Source: Tenacibaculum adriaticum | GTDB lineage: Bacteria; Bacteroidota; Bacteroidia; Flavobacteriales; Flavobacteriaceae | Reading direction: 5' to 3' | Length of the DNA: 64,000 bases | Assembly (NCBI RefSeq): GCF_008124875.1 | Contig: NZ_VNIA01000001.1 | Span: forward strand, 698,721-762,720 | Part shown: positions 17,009 through 26,867 of the stretch, piece after piece | Layout of the letters: the number at the start of each line of letters is the position of its first letter | How positions within the stretch are numbered: position 1 is the first letter of the stretch | Translations under genes and position numbers: made by a program | The notes under the pieces: model-generated | Seen by the model: the letters and a program-made list of their open reading frames with translations, nothing else | What the model was told of the DNA's origin: nothing | The model's database searches: none

Positions 17009-20000
17009 ATGAAAGAAGGTTTAGCAGGAAAAATTGCCAAAAGCTTTATAGGCTCTAAGCTTACTGTGCTTCTAATGATCGTGTTTATGGTTATTGGAGT
17101 GTATAGTTCGTTTTTAATTCCACGTGAAGAAGAACCACAAATTGATGTGCCAATGGCGGACATCTTTGTTGGATATCCGGGAGCGAGTCCTACGGAAGTG
17201 GAATCGAGAGTTATAAAACCATTAGAAAAATTAATTTCCAACATTAAAGGTGTTGAGTATGTGTATTCAACATCAATGAAAGAGCAAGGAATGGTCATTG
17301 TTCAGTTTTATGTTGGTGAAGATATTGAACGTTCGTTTGTAAAGTTATATAACGAAATCAATAAACATATGGATCAAATGCCGAAAGGTGTAACGTTTCC
17401 ATTAGTAAAAACACGTGCTATTGATGATGTGCCTATGTTAGGGTTAACATTGTGGAGTGAAAACTACGATGATTATCAATTAAGCCAAATGGCTCAGGAG
17501 CTAGAAAGTGAAATTAAAAAAGTAAATGATGTTGCTATCACACATAAAATTGGAGGTAGAAACCGACAATTGCGTGTAGTTTTAGATAAAGATAAATTAG
17601 CTTCTAGCGGATTAGATTTCTTATCGGTTTCTGAAATGATCAAAGCGAATAACTCACAATTAAATTCAGGAAGTTTTGATAAAAATGACACCGAGTTTTT
17701 AGTAAATACAGGTAAGTTTTTAGAGTCTGTTACCGATGTTGAAAATTTAGTAGTTGGTGTACAACAAAATCAACCTATTTACTTAAAACAAGTTGCAAAG
17801 ATTATTGATGGTCCTGAAGTTCCACAAAATTATGTGTCATTAGGATTTGGACAAGGAAGTGAAAAAGCTTCAGAATATAAATCAGAATATCCTGCAGTTA
17901 CTATTTCAGTAGCGAAAAGAAAAGGAGCGGATGCAATGAAAATTGCAGATGTTATTATTGATAAAGTTGAACACTTACGCTCAACGTTAATTCCAGATGA
18001 TGTGCATGTTGAAATCACTAGAAATTATGGTGAAACAGCATCTCATAAAGTGTCAGAATTATTATTACACCTTATTGGTTCTATCATTGCTGTTACACTT
18101 GTGGTAATGTTAGCAATGGGTTGGCGTGGAGGATTGGTAGTGTTCTTATCAGTACCAATTACGTTTGCCTTAACGCTGTTAAGTTATTATATGTTAGATT
18201 ATACTTTAAACAGAATTACCTTATTCGCGTTAGTATTTGTAACAGGTATTGTGGTAGATGATTCTATTATTATTGCTGAAAATATGCACAGGCATTTTAA
18301 AATGAAACGCTTGCCATTCAAACAAGCTGCTTTATATGCCATCAACGAAGTTGGTAACCCAACAATCTTGGCAACATTTACGGTAATTGCTTCGGTATTA
18401 CCAATGGCGTTTGTATCAGGGTTAATGGGGCCATATATGGCGCCAATGCCTATTGGAGCATCTATTGCAATGATTTTATCATTATTTGTAGCATTAACCA
18501 TTACTCCATATTTAGGATACATTTTCTTGAGAGAGAAAGATAAAAAAGGAGTAGAGGAGAAACCTGAAAAACCAGTTGAAGACACTTTAATTTATAAGAT
18601 TTACAACAAGTTTGAAAGACCTTTATTAGAAAACAAAACTAAACGTTGGTTGTTTTTAGCAGGAACTTTCCTGTTGTTAATGGGAACAATGGTGTTGTTT
18701 GTTACCAAATCGGTTGCTGTGAAAATGTTACCTTTTGATAATAAAAATGAATTCCAAGTAGTAATAGATATGCCTGAAGGTACAACACTGGAAAGAACAG
18801 GTGTTGTTGCTCAAGAAATCTCGCAATACTTATCTACACGTCCAGAAGTGGTGAATTATCAGAATTATATTGGAACTTCGGCTCCAATCACTTTTAATGG
18901 TTTGGTACGTCATTACGATTTACGTGGAGGAAGTAATATGGCAGATATTCAGGTGAATTTATTGGATAAAAAAGATCGTAGTGCTCAAAGTCATGATATA
19001 GCAAAATTGTTACGTCCAGATATTCAAAAAATAGCTTCAAAATACAATGCGAATGTAAAATTAGTTGAAGTTCCACCAGGACCTCCAGTATTATCTACCA
19101 TTGTTGCTGAAGTTTATGGACCAGATTATGATGAGCAAATGAAAATTGCTAACAGCGTTCAGGATATCTTAAAGAATTCTGAAGATGTTGTAGATATTGA
19201 TTGGATGGTTGAAGACGATCAAACAGAATATCAGTTCAATATTGATAAAGAAAAAGCAATGTTGTACGGTGTTGCACCACAACAAATTGCCTATACCATG
19301 AATATGGCGTTGTCTAACAGAGCAATCACCAATTTGTATGATGAAGATGCTTCAAATCAAGTAGGTTTAGTATTAGCTTTAGATGAAAAAGAGAAATCGA
19401 CTATTAGTGATATTTCTCAATTGAAAGTGAAGTCTAAGCAAGGAAATATGGTTCCTATTGCAGATTTAGTAGATGTCAAACAAACTACTGCTGCTAAGAG
19501 TATTTATCGTAAAAATCAAAAGCGAGTGGTATATGTAATGGCAGATATGGCTGGAGAGCTAGAAAGTCCAGCATATGCAATATTAGGAATGGAAAAGAAA
19601 TTAAAAGAAATTCCATTGCCTGCAGGTTACGAGATTAACGAAATGTATTTGGGTCAACCAGATTTTGAAGATGATTATACAGTAAAATGGGATGGTGAAT
19701 GGCAAATTACCTTAGAAGTATTTAGAGATTTAGGAATTGCCTTTTTAGGAGCCATCATTTTGATTTATATTTTAATAGTTGGATGGTTCCAAAACTTTAA
19801 AGCACCAGTTGTGATGATGGTTGCAATTCCGTTATCATTAATCGGAATCATATTAGGACACTGGATGATGGGTGCATTTTTTACAGCAACTTCATTTATT
19901 GGAATGATTGCGCTAGCAGGAATTATGGTGAGGAACTCGGTATTACTGATTGATTTTATCAATCTGCGAACAGCAGAAGGTGTGCCATTAAAACAAGCAG

Positions 20001-20203
20001 CTATTGAAGCTGGAGCAGTTAGAACAACACCAATTTTATTAACAGCTGGAACCGTTGTAATTGGAGCATTTGTAATCCTTTTTGACCCAATTTTCCAAGG
20101 ATTAGCAATTTCGTTAATGGGAGGAACAATTGTATCAACTGTGTTAACATTGTTGGTTGTACCATTAGTTTATTATATGATTGAACGTAAAAATTATAAA
20201 TAA
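17009..20203 (+). CDS. RND efflux pump permease, HAE-like
   Basis: 1064 residues. N-terminal helix, then the porter segment VGYPGASPTEVESRVIKPLEK. TM4 carries GIVVDDSIIIAEN with the Asp pair of the proton relay. The second half shows LAGIMVRNSVLLIDF in TM10 and a short TM11-12 end. The family differs from the pump at 4102 and is nearer to the HAE-type permeases found beside DUF2892 and PII-like small proteins. It completes a TolC-adaptor-pump set. The GTAAC-dyad promoter at 14348 probably drives all three genes and the two small ones after it. Substrate unknown. Confidence 0.92.
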   Translation: MKEGLAGKIAKSFIGSKLTVLLMIVFMVIGVYSSFLIPREEEPQIDVPMADIFVGYPGASPTEVESRVIKPLEKLISNIKGVEYVYSTSMKEQGMVIVQFYVGEDIERSFVKLYNEINKHMDQMPKGVTFPLVKTRAIDDVPMLGLTLWSENYDDYQLSQMAQELESEIKKVNDVAITHKIGGRNRQLRVVLDKDKLASSGLDFLSVSEMIKANNSQLNSGSFDKNDTEFLVNTGKFLESVTDVENLVVGVQQNQPIYLKQVAKIIDGPEVPQNYVSLGFGQGSEKASEYKSEYPAVTISVAKRKGADAMKIADVIIDKVEHLRSTLIPDDVHVEITRNYGETASHKVSELLLHLIGSIIAVTLVVMLAMGWRGGLVVFLSVPITFALTLLSYYMLDYTLNRITLFALVFVTGIVVDDSIIIAENMHRHFKMKRLPFKQAALYAINEVGNPTILATFTVIASVLPMAFVSGLMGPYMAPMPIGASIAMILSLFVALTITPYLGYIFLREKDKKGVEEKPEKPVEDTLIYKIYNKFERPLLENKTKRWLFLAGTFLLLMGTMVLFVTKSVAVKMLPFDNKNEFQVVIDMPEGTTLERTGVVAQEISQYLSTRPEVVNYQNYIGTSAPITFNGLVRHYDLRGGSNMADIQVNLLDKKDRSAQSHDIAKLLRPDIQKIASKYNANVKLVEVPPGPPVLSTIVAEVYGPDYDEQMKIANSVQDILKNSEDVVDIDWMVEDDQTEYQFNIDKEKAMLYGVAPQQIAYTMNMALSNRAITNLYDEDASNQVGLVLALDEKEKSTISDISQLKVKSKQGNMVPIADLVDVKQTTAAKSIYRKNQKRVVYVMADMAGELESPAYAILGMEKKLKEIPLPAGYEINEMYLGQPDFEDDYTVKWDGEWQITLEVFRDLGIAFLGAIILIYILIVGWFQNFKAPVVMMVAIPLSLIGIILGHWMMGAFFTATSFIGMIALAGIMVRNSVLLIDFINLRTAEGVPLKQAAIEAGAVRTTPILLTAGTVVIGAFVILFDPIFQGLAISLMGGTIVSTVLTLLVVPLVYYMIERKNYK

Positions 20204-20292
20204 GATGAAATGAGACAACTGGGTTTGATATTGTATAAGGATACTTTTAAGTCGAATTCCATTTGTCAAAAATTCAAAATAAAACAATTCAA

Positions 20293-20598
20293 ATGAAATT
20301 ATTAATAGTTACCGTTGTAGAACAATTTCAAAAGGAAATACTACAACTTTTCAAGAAGGCAAAAATTGAAAGCTTTAGTGGTTCAGAAATTGACGGATAT
20401 AAAAATGTTGAGTCTTTGTTAATGACTACGAGTTGGTTTCCAAGTGAAAAAGGAGGAGCAGAATCAAGTTTGTTTTTTTCTTTTACAGAAGAAGAAAAGA
20501 TCGATGAGTTATTCGACCTTATAAAAGAATTTAATCAAAATTTAGATACGAATAACCCAATAAAAGCGGTTGTAGTTCCTATTGAAAAATATATTTAA
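20293..20598 (+). CDS. small cytoplasmic protein, possibly PII-like fold
   Basis: 101 residues from the ATG at 20293 (MKLLIVTVVEQ); a TTG at 20263 is less convincing. The pattern beta (KLLIVTVV), helix (QKEILQLFKKA), beta (ESFSGSEIDGY), long loop, beta (ESSLFFSFT), helix (EEKIDELFDLIKEFN), beta (KAVVVPIEKY) suggests a ferredoxin-like alpha/beta sandwich as in PII-like proteins. Such small proteins (for example DUF3240) are found next to RND metal pumps, where they may sense metal. The assignment is by predicted fold and position only. Confidence 0.55.
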   Translation: MKLLIVTVVEQFQKEILQLFKKAKIESFSGSEIDGYKNVESLLMTTSWFPSEKGGAESSLFFSFTEEEKIDELFDLIKEFNQNLDTNNPIKAVVVPIEKYI

Positions 20599-20616
20599 AC
20601 TTAAAAATTAATTAAA

Positions 20617-20802
20617 ATGTTAAATAAGTATTTTAGAATTATCGTTGGTACAATGGTATTATTAAGTGTTGTGCTTACTATTTATGTTCATCCAAATTGG
20701 ATGTGGTTTACTGTATTTATTGGTGTAAATTTAATTCAATCTGCATTTACAAAATGGTGCCTCTTAGAAACCATTTTAAAGAAATTAGGAGTTAGAGAGT
20801 AA
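20617..20802 (+). CDS. DUF2892 membrane protein
   Basis: 61 residues, two membrane helices: FRIIVGTMVLLSVVLTIYV and WMWFTVFIGVNLIQSAFT, joined by a short turn with HPNW, then KWCLLETILKKLGV. This is the DUF2892 / YgaP-like transmembrane signature, in which the cysteine after the second helix is common. In YgaP this domain anchors a rhodanese, linking it to sulfur handling; here it stands alone at the end of an RND operon. A terminator follows at 20811. Confidence 0.8.
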   Translation: MLNKYFRIIVGTMVLLSVVLTIYVHPNWMWFTVFIGVNLIQSAFTKWCLLETILKKLGVRE

Positions 20803-20810
20803 TTATAAAT

Positions 20811-20845
20811 AAAAACCGTTCTTATTAAAAACAGGAGCGGTTTTT
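20811..20845 (+). terminator. terminator after second RND operon
   Basis: AAAAACCGTTC / GAGCGGTTTTT with one G-T pair and a 13-base loop. Confidence 0.75.
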
Positions 20846-20889
20846 AATTTTTATTTATCATATTAAAAAATAGGTATCTTTCAAATAAT

Positions 20890-20933
20890 GTAACTTTTGT
20901 TACGTAAAAACTTTTAAGTTTTTTGTACCTTCG
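20890..20933 (+). promoter_or_regulatory. class II promoter of metal-efflux operon: GTAAC dyad plus TACCTTCG
   Basis: Perfect dyad GTAAC-TTTT-GTTAC at 20890-20903 (centre 20896.5). TACCTTCG at 20926-20933 lies exactly 29.5 bp on. Only 8 nt separate it from the ATG at 20942, giving a very short leader. Confidence 0.72.
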
Positions 20934-20941
20934 GCATTCAC

Positions 20942-21331
20942 ATGAGTAAATTGTTTGCCATATCGTATTCATTATTAATTCTCGTGCAGAGTTTTAATAT
21001 TAACCTTGAGGATGTTTCTAAATTCAAGGTGTTATTAGAACATGCAGAATTTCATCAAAAAACCTATGGAGATAGTTTTTTTGAGTTTATAGCAGAGCAT
21101 TATGGTAGTGAAAAGTATACCCATGGCAGTGATCATAAAGAACATGAAAATTTACCTTTTAAGGGAGACCATCAAATGTGCTCTCATATTCACATTCCTT
21201 TTACTATAAATTCAACAAATTACAATATTGAGCATCCTTCATTTGTTGAAATTCCTTTCAATTTTTTTTATAAAGAATCCCATTCTATTTTCGAGAAACA
21301 TGCTGTTTTTCAACCACCTAAGTGCGCATAA
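20942..21331 (+). CDS. small His-rich exported protein before metal-efflux pump
   Basis: 129 residues. The N-terminus (MSKLFAISYSLLILVQSFNI) looks like a signal peptide or anchor. The middle has many possible metal ligands: HAEFH, EHYGSEKYTHGSDHKEHEN and GDHQMCSHIH. It opens the metal-efflux operon, 70 bp before the pump gene. A periplasmic metal-binding or sensing role is inferred from composition and position. I do not recognise a named family. Confidence 0.65.
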   Translation: MSKLFAISYSLLILVQSFNINLEDVSKFKVLLEHAEFHQKTYGDSFFEFIAEHYGSEKYTHGSDHKEHENLPFKGDHQMCSHIHIPFTINSTNYNIEHPSFVEIPFNFFYKESHSIFEKHAVFQPPKCA

Positions 21332-21401
21332 TTCATACTGATTAAAATCATTTCATTATAAGCTGTTTATCAATAGCTTACAACGTTTTTATACATGAAT
21401 T

Positions 21402-24400
21402 ATGTTAGAAAATATTATAAAATTCAGTTTAAAGAATAAACTTATTATTCTTTTATTAATAGCCTTTATTATTGGCTTCGGGGTTTTCTCGGTAACTCAA
21501 ATACCTATTGGAGCCGTTCCTGATATTACCAATAACCAAGTACAGGTTATTACTACATCCCGAAATTTGTCGACTCAGGATGTTGAACAATTTATTACCT
21601 ATCCTGTGGAATTAGAAATGGCTAATTTACCAGGCGTTGAAGAAATTCGTTCGGTTTCAAAATTTGGTCTTTCGGTTGTCACTATTGTTTTTAGTGATGA
21701 TTTAGGCACCTTTTTACCAAGACAACTCATTGCCGAAAAAATAAAATCGGCTTCAGAGAAAATTCCTCAAGGTTTTGGATCTCCAGAAATGGGACCAATA
21801 ACGACTGGTTTGGGTGAAATTTACCAATACATTTTAGATGTAAAACCAGGATACGAAAATCGTTATTCTGCTACAGAACTAAGAACCATTCAAGATTGGA
21901 TTGTAAAACGGCAACTCTCCGGAATACCTGGAGTAGTTGAAGTCAATACTTGGGGTGGATTTTTAAAACAATACGAAGTTGCTATCAATCCGCAGAAATT
22001 AAAAGCAATGAACATCGCTATTTCAGATATTTACATGGCACTAGAAAAAAATAATAGTGTTGCTGGTGGTGGTTATATTGAAAAGACAAATAAATCCTTT
22101 TTTATTCGAGGTGAAGGATTGGTATCCTCGCTTGAAGATATTGAGAATATCGTTGTTAAAAATGAAGGTTTGCCAATTTACATAAAGGATATTGCAAAGG
22201 TTGGTTTTGGTAGTGCCACTCGTTTTGGAGCCATTACAGGAAATGGAGAAGGAGAAAAAGTCTTAGGACAAGTTATGATGCTAAAAGATGGTAACTCCAA
22301 AGAAGTAATAGATGCTGTTAAAGAACGTGTAGCTTCCATCCAAAACTCATTACCAGAAGGCGTTTATATTAATGGTTTTTTAGAGCGAAGTGAACTGATT
22401 GGCAAAACCACTTTTACAGTAGCCGAAAATTTAATATTAGGATCTCTCATCGTAATTTTTGTAGTGGTTTTATTGTTAGGAAACTTACGTTCTGGTTTGG
22501 TAGTTGCTTCAGTAATCCCTTTAAGTTTACTATTTGCAATTTCATTAATGAATATTTTCGGAATTGACGCCAACTTGATGAGTTTGGGAGCGATCGATTT
22601 TGGAATTATCATTGACGGAGCTGTTATTATTGTGGAATTTATTGCTTTTCGAATTACAGCTCAAGCGGTTAAAATACAATCCTTATCAAAAGAAGAACAG
22701 CAAGCAGATGTAGATACTATTACATTAAAAAGCGCATCTAAAATGATGAATTCTGCCATTTTTGGCCAACTGATCATCCTTATCGTCTTCATTCCAATTT
22801 TATCATTAAGTGGTGTGGAAGGAAAAATGTTTAAACCAATGGCATTAACCTTCAGTTTTGCATTAATTGGGGCAATGTTATTTTGTTTAACCTATGTTCC
22901 CGTAATTTCTTCCATGTTTCTAAAACCAAGCATACAGAGCGACAAAAACATTTCAGTACGCTTAATGAAATTCTTAAATAAAGGGTATAAGCCAATTATA
23001 AATTGGGCGCTAGGACATAAAAAAACAGTGATTTCACTTTCAGTACTCTTATTGGTTTCAAGCTTCTGGATTTTCAGCAAAATGGGTGGCGAATTCGTAC
23101 CGACTTTAGATGAAGGGGATTTTGTAATTCAACCGGTTTTAAAAACAGGAACCTCATTAAGTAAGACCATAGAAATAACAACAAAAATTGAACAAATACT
23201 ACTAGATAATTTTCCTGAAGTAGACCAAGTGGTGAGTAGAATTGGAGCTGCCGAAGTTCCAACAGACCCAATGTCTATGGAAGAAAGTGATGTGATTATT
23301 AAATTAAAACCAAAAAAGGAATGGACATCGGCAAAAAGTAAAGATGAATTGGCCGATAAATTTAAAGAAACTTTGACCATAATTCCTGGTATGGAAGTAG
23401 AGTTTACACAACCTATCGAAATGCGATTTAACGAGTTAATTACTGGAGTTAGAGCTGATGTTGCGGTAAAGATTTTTGGTGAAGATTTATCCGTTTTAGC
23501 AAATAAAGCAAATGAAATAAAATCACTGATTCAAAATGTTGAAGGAGCATCAGATATTACGATTGAAAAAGTAGAAGGTTTACCTCAAATGAGTGTGAGT
23601 TACAACCGAAGTAAAATTGCACGTTATGGTTTAAATATAGCTGATTTAAACCAGGTGATTTCTATGGGATTTGCTGGCGGAACAGTAGGAAATGTTTTTG
23701 AAGGTGAAAAGCGTTTTGATTTGGTGATTCGTTTAGATGAAGCGCATCGAAAAAACTTAGAAAGTCTTCAAAATTTATATGTAGATACAACTAATGGAAC
23801 GAAAATTCCGTTGAGAGAATTAGCCGAAATTAAATATACAACGGGTCCTGCAAAAATTTCGAGAGACGACACCAAGCGTCGTATTGTAGTTGGTATTAAT
23901 GTTAGAAACAGAGATTTACAATCGGTTGTAGATGATGTTAGAAACATTATTGAAAGCAACCTTAAATTACCTACAGGGTACACGATTACGTATGGCGGGC
24001 AATTTGAAAATTTACAAAGCGCAAAAGCACGTTTAATGGTGGCAGTTCCAATTGCATTGGTGCTTATTTTTATCTTGCTCTACTTTGCATTTAATTCGGT
24101 TAAAGAAGCGCTTATGGTATATTCTGCGATTCCGTTGTCTGCGGTTGGAGGCATTTTATTATTATGGATTAGAGATTTGCCTTTTAGTATTTCTGCAGGT
24201 GTTGGTTTTATTGCACTTTTTGGAATCGCCGTATTAAATGGCATTGTTTTAATCGAACATTTTAAAGAGCTTAAAGAGCAGGGTATTACTGAGGTTGATG
24301 AGCGAATTAAAAAAGGAACATCGGAACGTTTACGTCCGGTTTTATTAACAGCTGCAGCTGCAGCCTTAGGGTTTTTACCGATGGCAATTTCAACAAATGC

Positions 24401-25715
24401 AGGAGCTGAAGTACAACGCCCTTTAGCAACAGTAGTTATTGGTGGATTGGTAACAGCAACAATTTTAACTTTAGTTGTATTACCTGTTTTATACGCTTGG
24501 TTTGAAGAAAAAACAGCATTAAAAATGAATAAAAAAGGAATAGCTTCAGTGGTAATTATACTGCTCTCATTCACAATAAGTGCACAGCAGAAACCATTAA
24601 CGATTGATGAAGCAGTTGCATTGGCTATTGAAAACAATGCAGGTTTAAAAGCATCGTCTTTAAAAGTTGATGAATCTGAAGCATTAATAGGAAGTGCTTT
24701 CGATTTTGACAAAACATCAATTTATTACAATTATGATGAGAATAATTTAGCAATAAACGGAGATCCTTTAAAGGTGTTTGGAATCGCACAAGACTTTAAA
24801 TTTCCAACGGTTTATTTTGCTAATAAAAAGGTAAATAAAGCCAAAAACAGCATAGAAAAGTCTAATTACAATATCAAATTAGAAGAAGTTAAAAGAGAGG
24901 TGTATTTGTCTTTCTACAATTTGAGTTATGCTAAGAATAAAGTCAAAACTTATCGGTTTTTAGATAGTTTGTATCAAAATTTCGCTAAAGTAGCAGCGCG
25001 TCGTTTTGAATTGGGAGAGACGAATTATTTAGAAATGATTACCGCAAAATCGAAGCAAAAGCAATTACAAACGCTTTTTAGTCAGGCACAGCAAGAAGCA
25101 ATTTTGAATTATGAGCAACTTAAAGAAGTGGTGCAAGTAGACGGTATTGTAATTGAAGAGAACGCGTTGATAAAACTTCCTTTGAAAACTATTTCTAAAG
25201 AAAATAATATTGGTTTACAATATTTTGAAGCCTCAAAAACCTATTACAATGCATTGCATCAGCAGGAAAAACAACATTTACTTCCCGATTTAAGTGTAGA
25301 ATATTTTCAAGGGAGCAACGATGCTCTAAATAGTAATGTTAAAGGATATCAACTCGGAATTAAAATTCCGTTGTTGTTTGGTGGGAAATTATCCAAAATA
25401 AAAGCTTCAAAGATTGCAAGAGAGATTATTGAAGAGCAACAAAATGATTATAAAGCAAAACTTTTTTCAGAATACAATAAGCTATTGGCAAAACTTCAAC
25501 AATATGAAGACGCAGTAAGTTATTATGAAGCTCAAGGAAAATCTTTATCTCAGGAAATTATAAAAACAGCTGGAAGTAGTTTTAAAAACGGTGAGATAGA
25601 CTTTTTTCAATACATACAAAGTGTAGAAAATGCGACAGATATTGAACTGAATTATCTTGAGAATTTACAGATATACAACCAAACAGTTATTACCATAAAT
25701 TATTTAACCTTATAG
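21402..25715 (+). CDS. heavy-metal RND pump fused to TolC-type channel
   Basis: 1437 residues. Residues 1 to about 1035 are a CzcA/CusA-type RND pump. TM4 has Asp399, Asp405 and Glu412 in GAIDFGIIIDGAVIIVE, the proton-relay triad of CzcA. From Met1042 the frame continues with what looks like a complete signal peptide (MNKKGIASVVII, cleavage near SAQQ) and then a TolC-family channel of about 375 residues. Such fusions occur in other Bacteroidota. The RND C-terminus lies in the cytoplasm, so the internal signal would export the channel half; cleavage would separate the two. Independent translation from the ATG at 24525 is the alternative. Cobalt/zinc/cadmium or copper cannot be decided. Confidence 0.92.
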   Translation: MLENIIKFSLKNKLIILLLIAFIIGFGVFSVTQIPIGAVPDITNNQVQVITTSRNLSTQDVEQFITYPVELEMANLPGVEEIRSVSKFGLSVVTIVFSDDLGTFLPRQLIAEKIKSASEKIPQGFGSPEMGPITTGLGEIYQYILDVKPGYENRYSATELRTIQDWIVKRQLSGIPGVVEVNTWGGFLKQYEVAINPQKLKAMNIAISDIYMALEKNNSVAGGGYIEKTNKSFFIRGEGLVSSLEDIENIVVKNEGLPIYIKDIAKVGFGSATRFGAITGNGEGEKVLGQVMMLKDGNSKEVIDAVKERVASIQNSLPEGVYINGFLERSELIGKTTFTVAENLILGSLIVIFVVVLLLGNLRSGLVVASVIPLSLLFAISLMNIFGIDANLMSLGAIDFGIIIDGAVIIVEFIAFRITAQAVKIQSLSKEEQQADVDTITLKSASKMMNSAIFGQLIILIVFIPILSLSGVEGKMFKPMALTFSFALIGAMLFCLTYVPVISSMFLKPSIQSDKNISVRLMKFLNKGYKPIINWALGHKKTVISLSVLLLVSSFWIFSKMGGEFVPTLDEGDFVIQPVLKTGTSLSKTIEITTKIEQILLDNFPEVDQVVSRIGAAEVPTDPMSMEESDVIIKLKPKKEWTSAKSKDELADKFKETLTIIPGMEVEFTQPIEMRFNELITGVRADVAVKIFGEDLSVLANKANEIKSLIQNVEGASDITIEKVEGLPQMSVSYNRSKIARYGLNIADLNQVISMGFAGGTVGNVFEGEKRFDLVIRLDEAHRKNLESLQNLYVDTTNGTKIPLRELAEIKYTTGPAKISRDDTKRRIVVGINVRNRDLQSVVDDVRNIIESNLKLPTGYTITYGGQFENLQSAKARLMVAVPIALVLIFILLYFAFNSVKEALMVYSAIPLSAVGGILLLWIRDLPFSISAGVGFIALFGIAVLNGIVLIEHFKELKEQGITEVDERIKKGTSERLRPVLLTAAAAALGFLPMAISTNAGAEVQRPLATVVIGGLVTATILTLVVLPVLYAWFEEKTALKMNKKGIASVVIILLSFTISAQQKPLTIDEAVALAIENNAGLKASSLKVDESEALIGSAFDFDKTSIYYNYDENNLAINGDPLKVFGIAQDFKFPTVYFANKKVNKAKNSIEKSNYNIKLEEVKREVYLSFYNLSYAKNKVKTYRFLDSLYQNFAKVAARRFELGETNYLEMITAKSKQKQLQTLFSQAQQEAILNYEQLKEVVQVDGIVIEENALIKLPLKTISKENNIGLQYFEASKTYYNALHQQEKQHLLPDLSVEYFQGSNDALNSNVKGYQLGIKIPLLFGGKLSKIKASKIAREIIEEQQNDYKAKLFSEYNKLLAKLQQYEDAVSYYEAQGKSLSQEIIKTAGSSFKNGEIDFFQYIQSVENATDIELNYLENLQIYNQTVITINYLTL

Positions 25716-25728
25716 AAATACAAACGTT

Positions 25729-26853
25729 ATGAAACGCATATATATATTACTTTTTTCACTTGCATTAGCGTCTTGTGGAAAGTCTGAAAAAAACACTGAA
25801 ACAGCAATAGAACAAGTTACTAGTAATAACACTATAACTATTACTCAGTCTCAATTTGAATCTGAAAAAATGGAGTTAGGAACATTATCAGAGCAATCAT
25901 TTAATGAAACAATAAAAACAAATGGCTTTATTGATGTTCCTCCACAAAATAGAGCAAGTGTGAGCACTTTTTTAGGAGGTTATGTTAAAAGAACACCTTT
26001 ATTAATTGGGGATAAAGTTAAAAAAGGTCAATTGGTTGTTATACTTGAGAATACTGAGTTTGTAGAAGTTCAACAAGAGTATTTAGAAGTTACTGAACAA
26101 CTTAATTATCTAAAAACGGAGTTTGAAAGACAACAGACTTTGTATAATGAAAAGATCACTTCACAAAAGAATTTTTTGAAAGCTGAAAGCACTTATAAAA
26201 GCTCGTTGGCGCAATATAACGGTCTACGAAAAAAATTAAAAATGATGAATATTAATCCAACTTCTGTAGAACAAGGGAATATTTCATCAACAATAAATAT
26301 TTATACACCCATTCAAGGGTATGTAACTAAAGTGAATGTGAGCAACGGAACTTATGTTTCTCCTTCGGAGACCATAATTGAAATTGTTAATACAGATCAC
26401 ATTCATTTAGAATTGACTGTGTTTGAAAAGGATATTTTGAAAATAAAAAAAGGTCAGGTTATTCACTTTAAAATTCCTGAGGCGTCAAATAAAGTTTACA
26501 AAGCAGAAGTGCATTTGGTGGGTACCTCTGTAAATGAAAAAGACAGAACGGTTAAAGTTCACGGACACCTCGAAGATGATGAAAAAACCAATTTTGTAAC
26601 AGGAATGTTCGCAGAAGCAGAAATAATAAGTAGCACAAAAAAGACATTAGCCTTACCAAAAGAAGCTATAACTGAAGTTGATGGAGATTATTTTGTATTG
26701 GTTTTAAAGAATAAAAATGAAGGAGTTTACACTTTTGATACGCTAAAATTGGAAGTAGGAAAACAATCAGAAGAATTTGTTGAAGTGACAAATATTTCAG
26801 ATTTAAAAGGGAAAGAGATCTTAACCAAAGGTGGATTTATGTTGTTGAACTAA
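25729..26853 (+). CDS. heavy-metal efflux adaptor lipoprotein (CusB/CzcB-like)
   Basis: 374 residues with a lipobox LASC (Cys16). Adaptor domains follow: first lipoyl half around VSTFLGGYVKRTPLLIGDKVKK, coiled coil 115-165, second half INIYTPIQGYVTKVNVSNG, then a beta-barrel with the conserved V-G-T-SVNEKDRTVKV motif of the CzcB/CusB group. It lies 13 bp after the pump-channel gene and completes the tripartite complex. No His-rich or Met-rich N-terminal metal-binding segment is seen. Regulation follows the GTAAC-dyad promoter at 20890. Confidence 0.9.
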   Translation: MKRIYILLFSLALASCGKSEKNTETAIEQVTSNNTITITQSQFESEKMELGTLSEQSFNETIKTNGFIDVPPQNRASVSTFLGGYVKRTPLLIGDKVKKGQLVVILENTEFVEVQQEYLEVTEQLNYLKTEFERQQTLYNEKITSQKNFLKAESTYKSSLAQYNGLRKKLKMMNINPTSVEQGNISSTINIYTPIQGYVTKVNVSNGTYVSPSETIIEIVNTDHIHLELTVFEKDILKIKKGQVIHFKIPEASNKVYKAEVHLVGTSVNEKDRTVKVHGHLEDDEKTNFVTGMFAEAEIISSTKKTLALPKEAITEVDGDYFVLVLKNKNEGVYTFDTLKLEVGKQSEEFVEVTNISDLKGKEILTKGGFMLLN

Positions 26854-26867
26854 CTAAAATTAGATGT

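Noticed and set aside
18199-18585. 128-codon minus-strand open frame
   Set aside because: Antisense to TM4-TM6 of the second RND pump; no start region or family resemblance.
24080-24712. 210-codon minus-strand open frame
   Set aside because: Antisense to the pump-channel fusion, spanning the junction; composition is that of a shadow.
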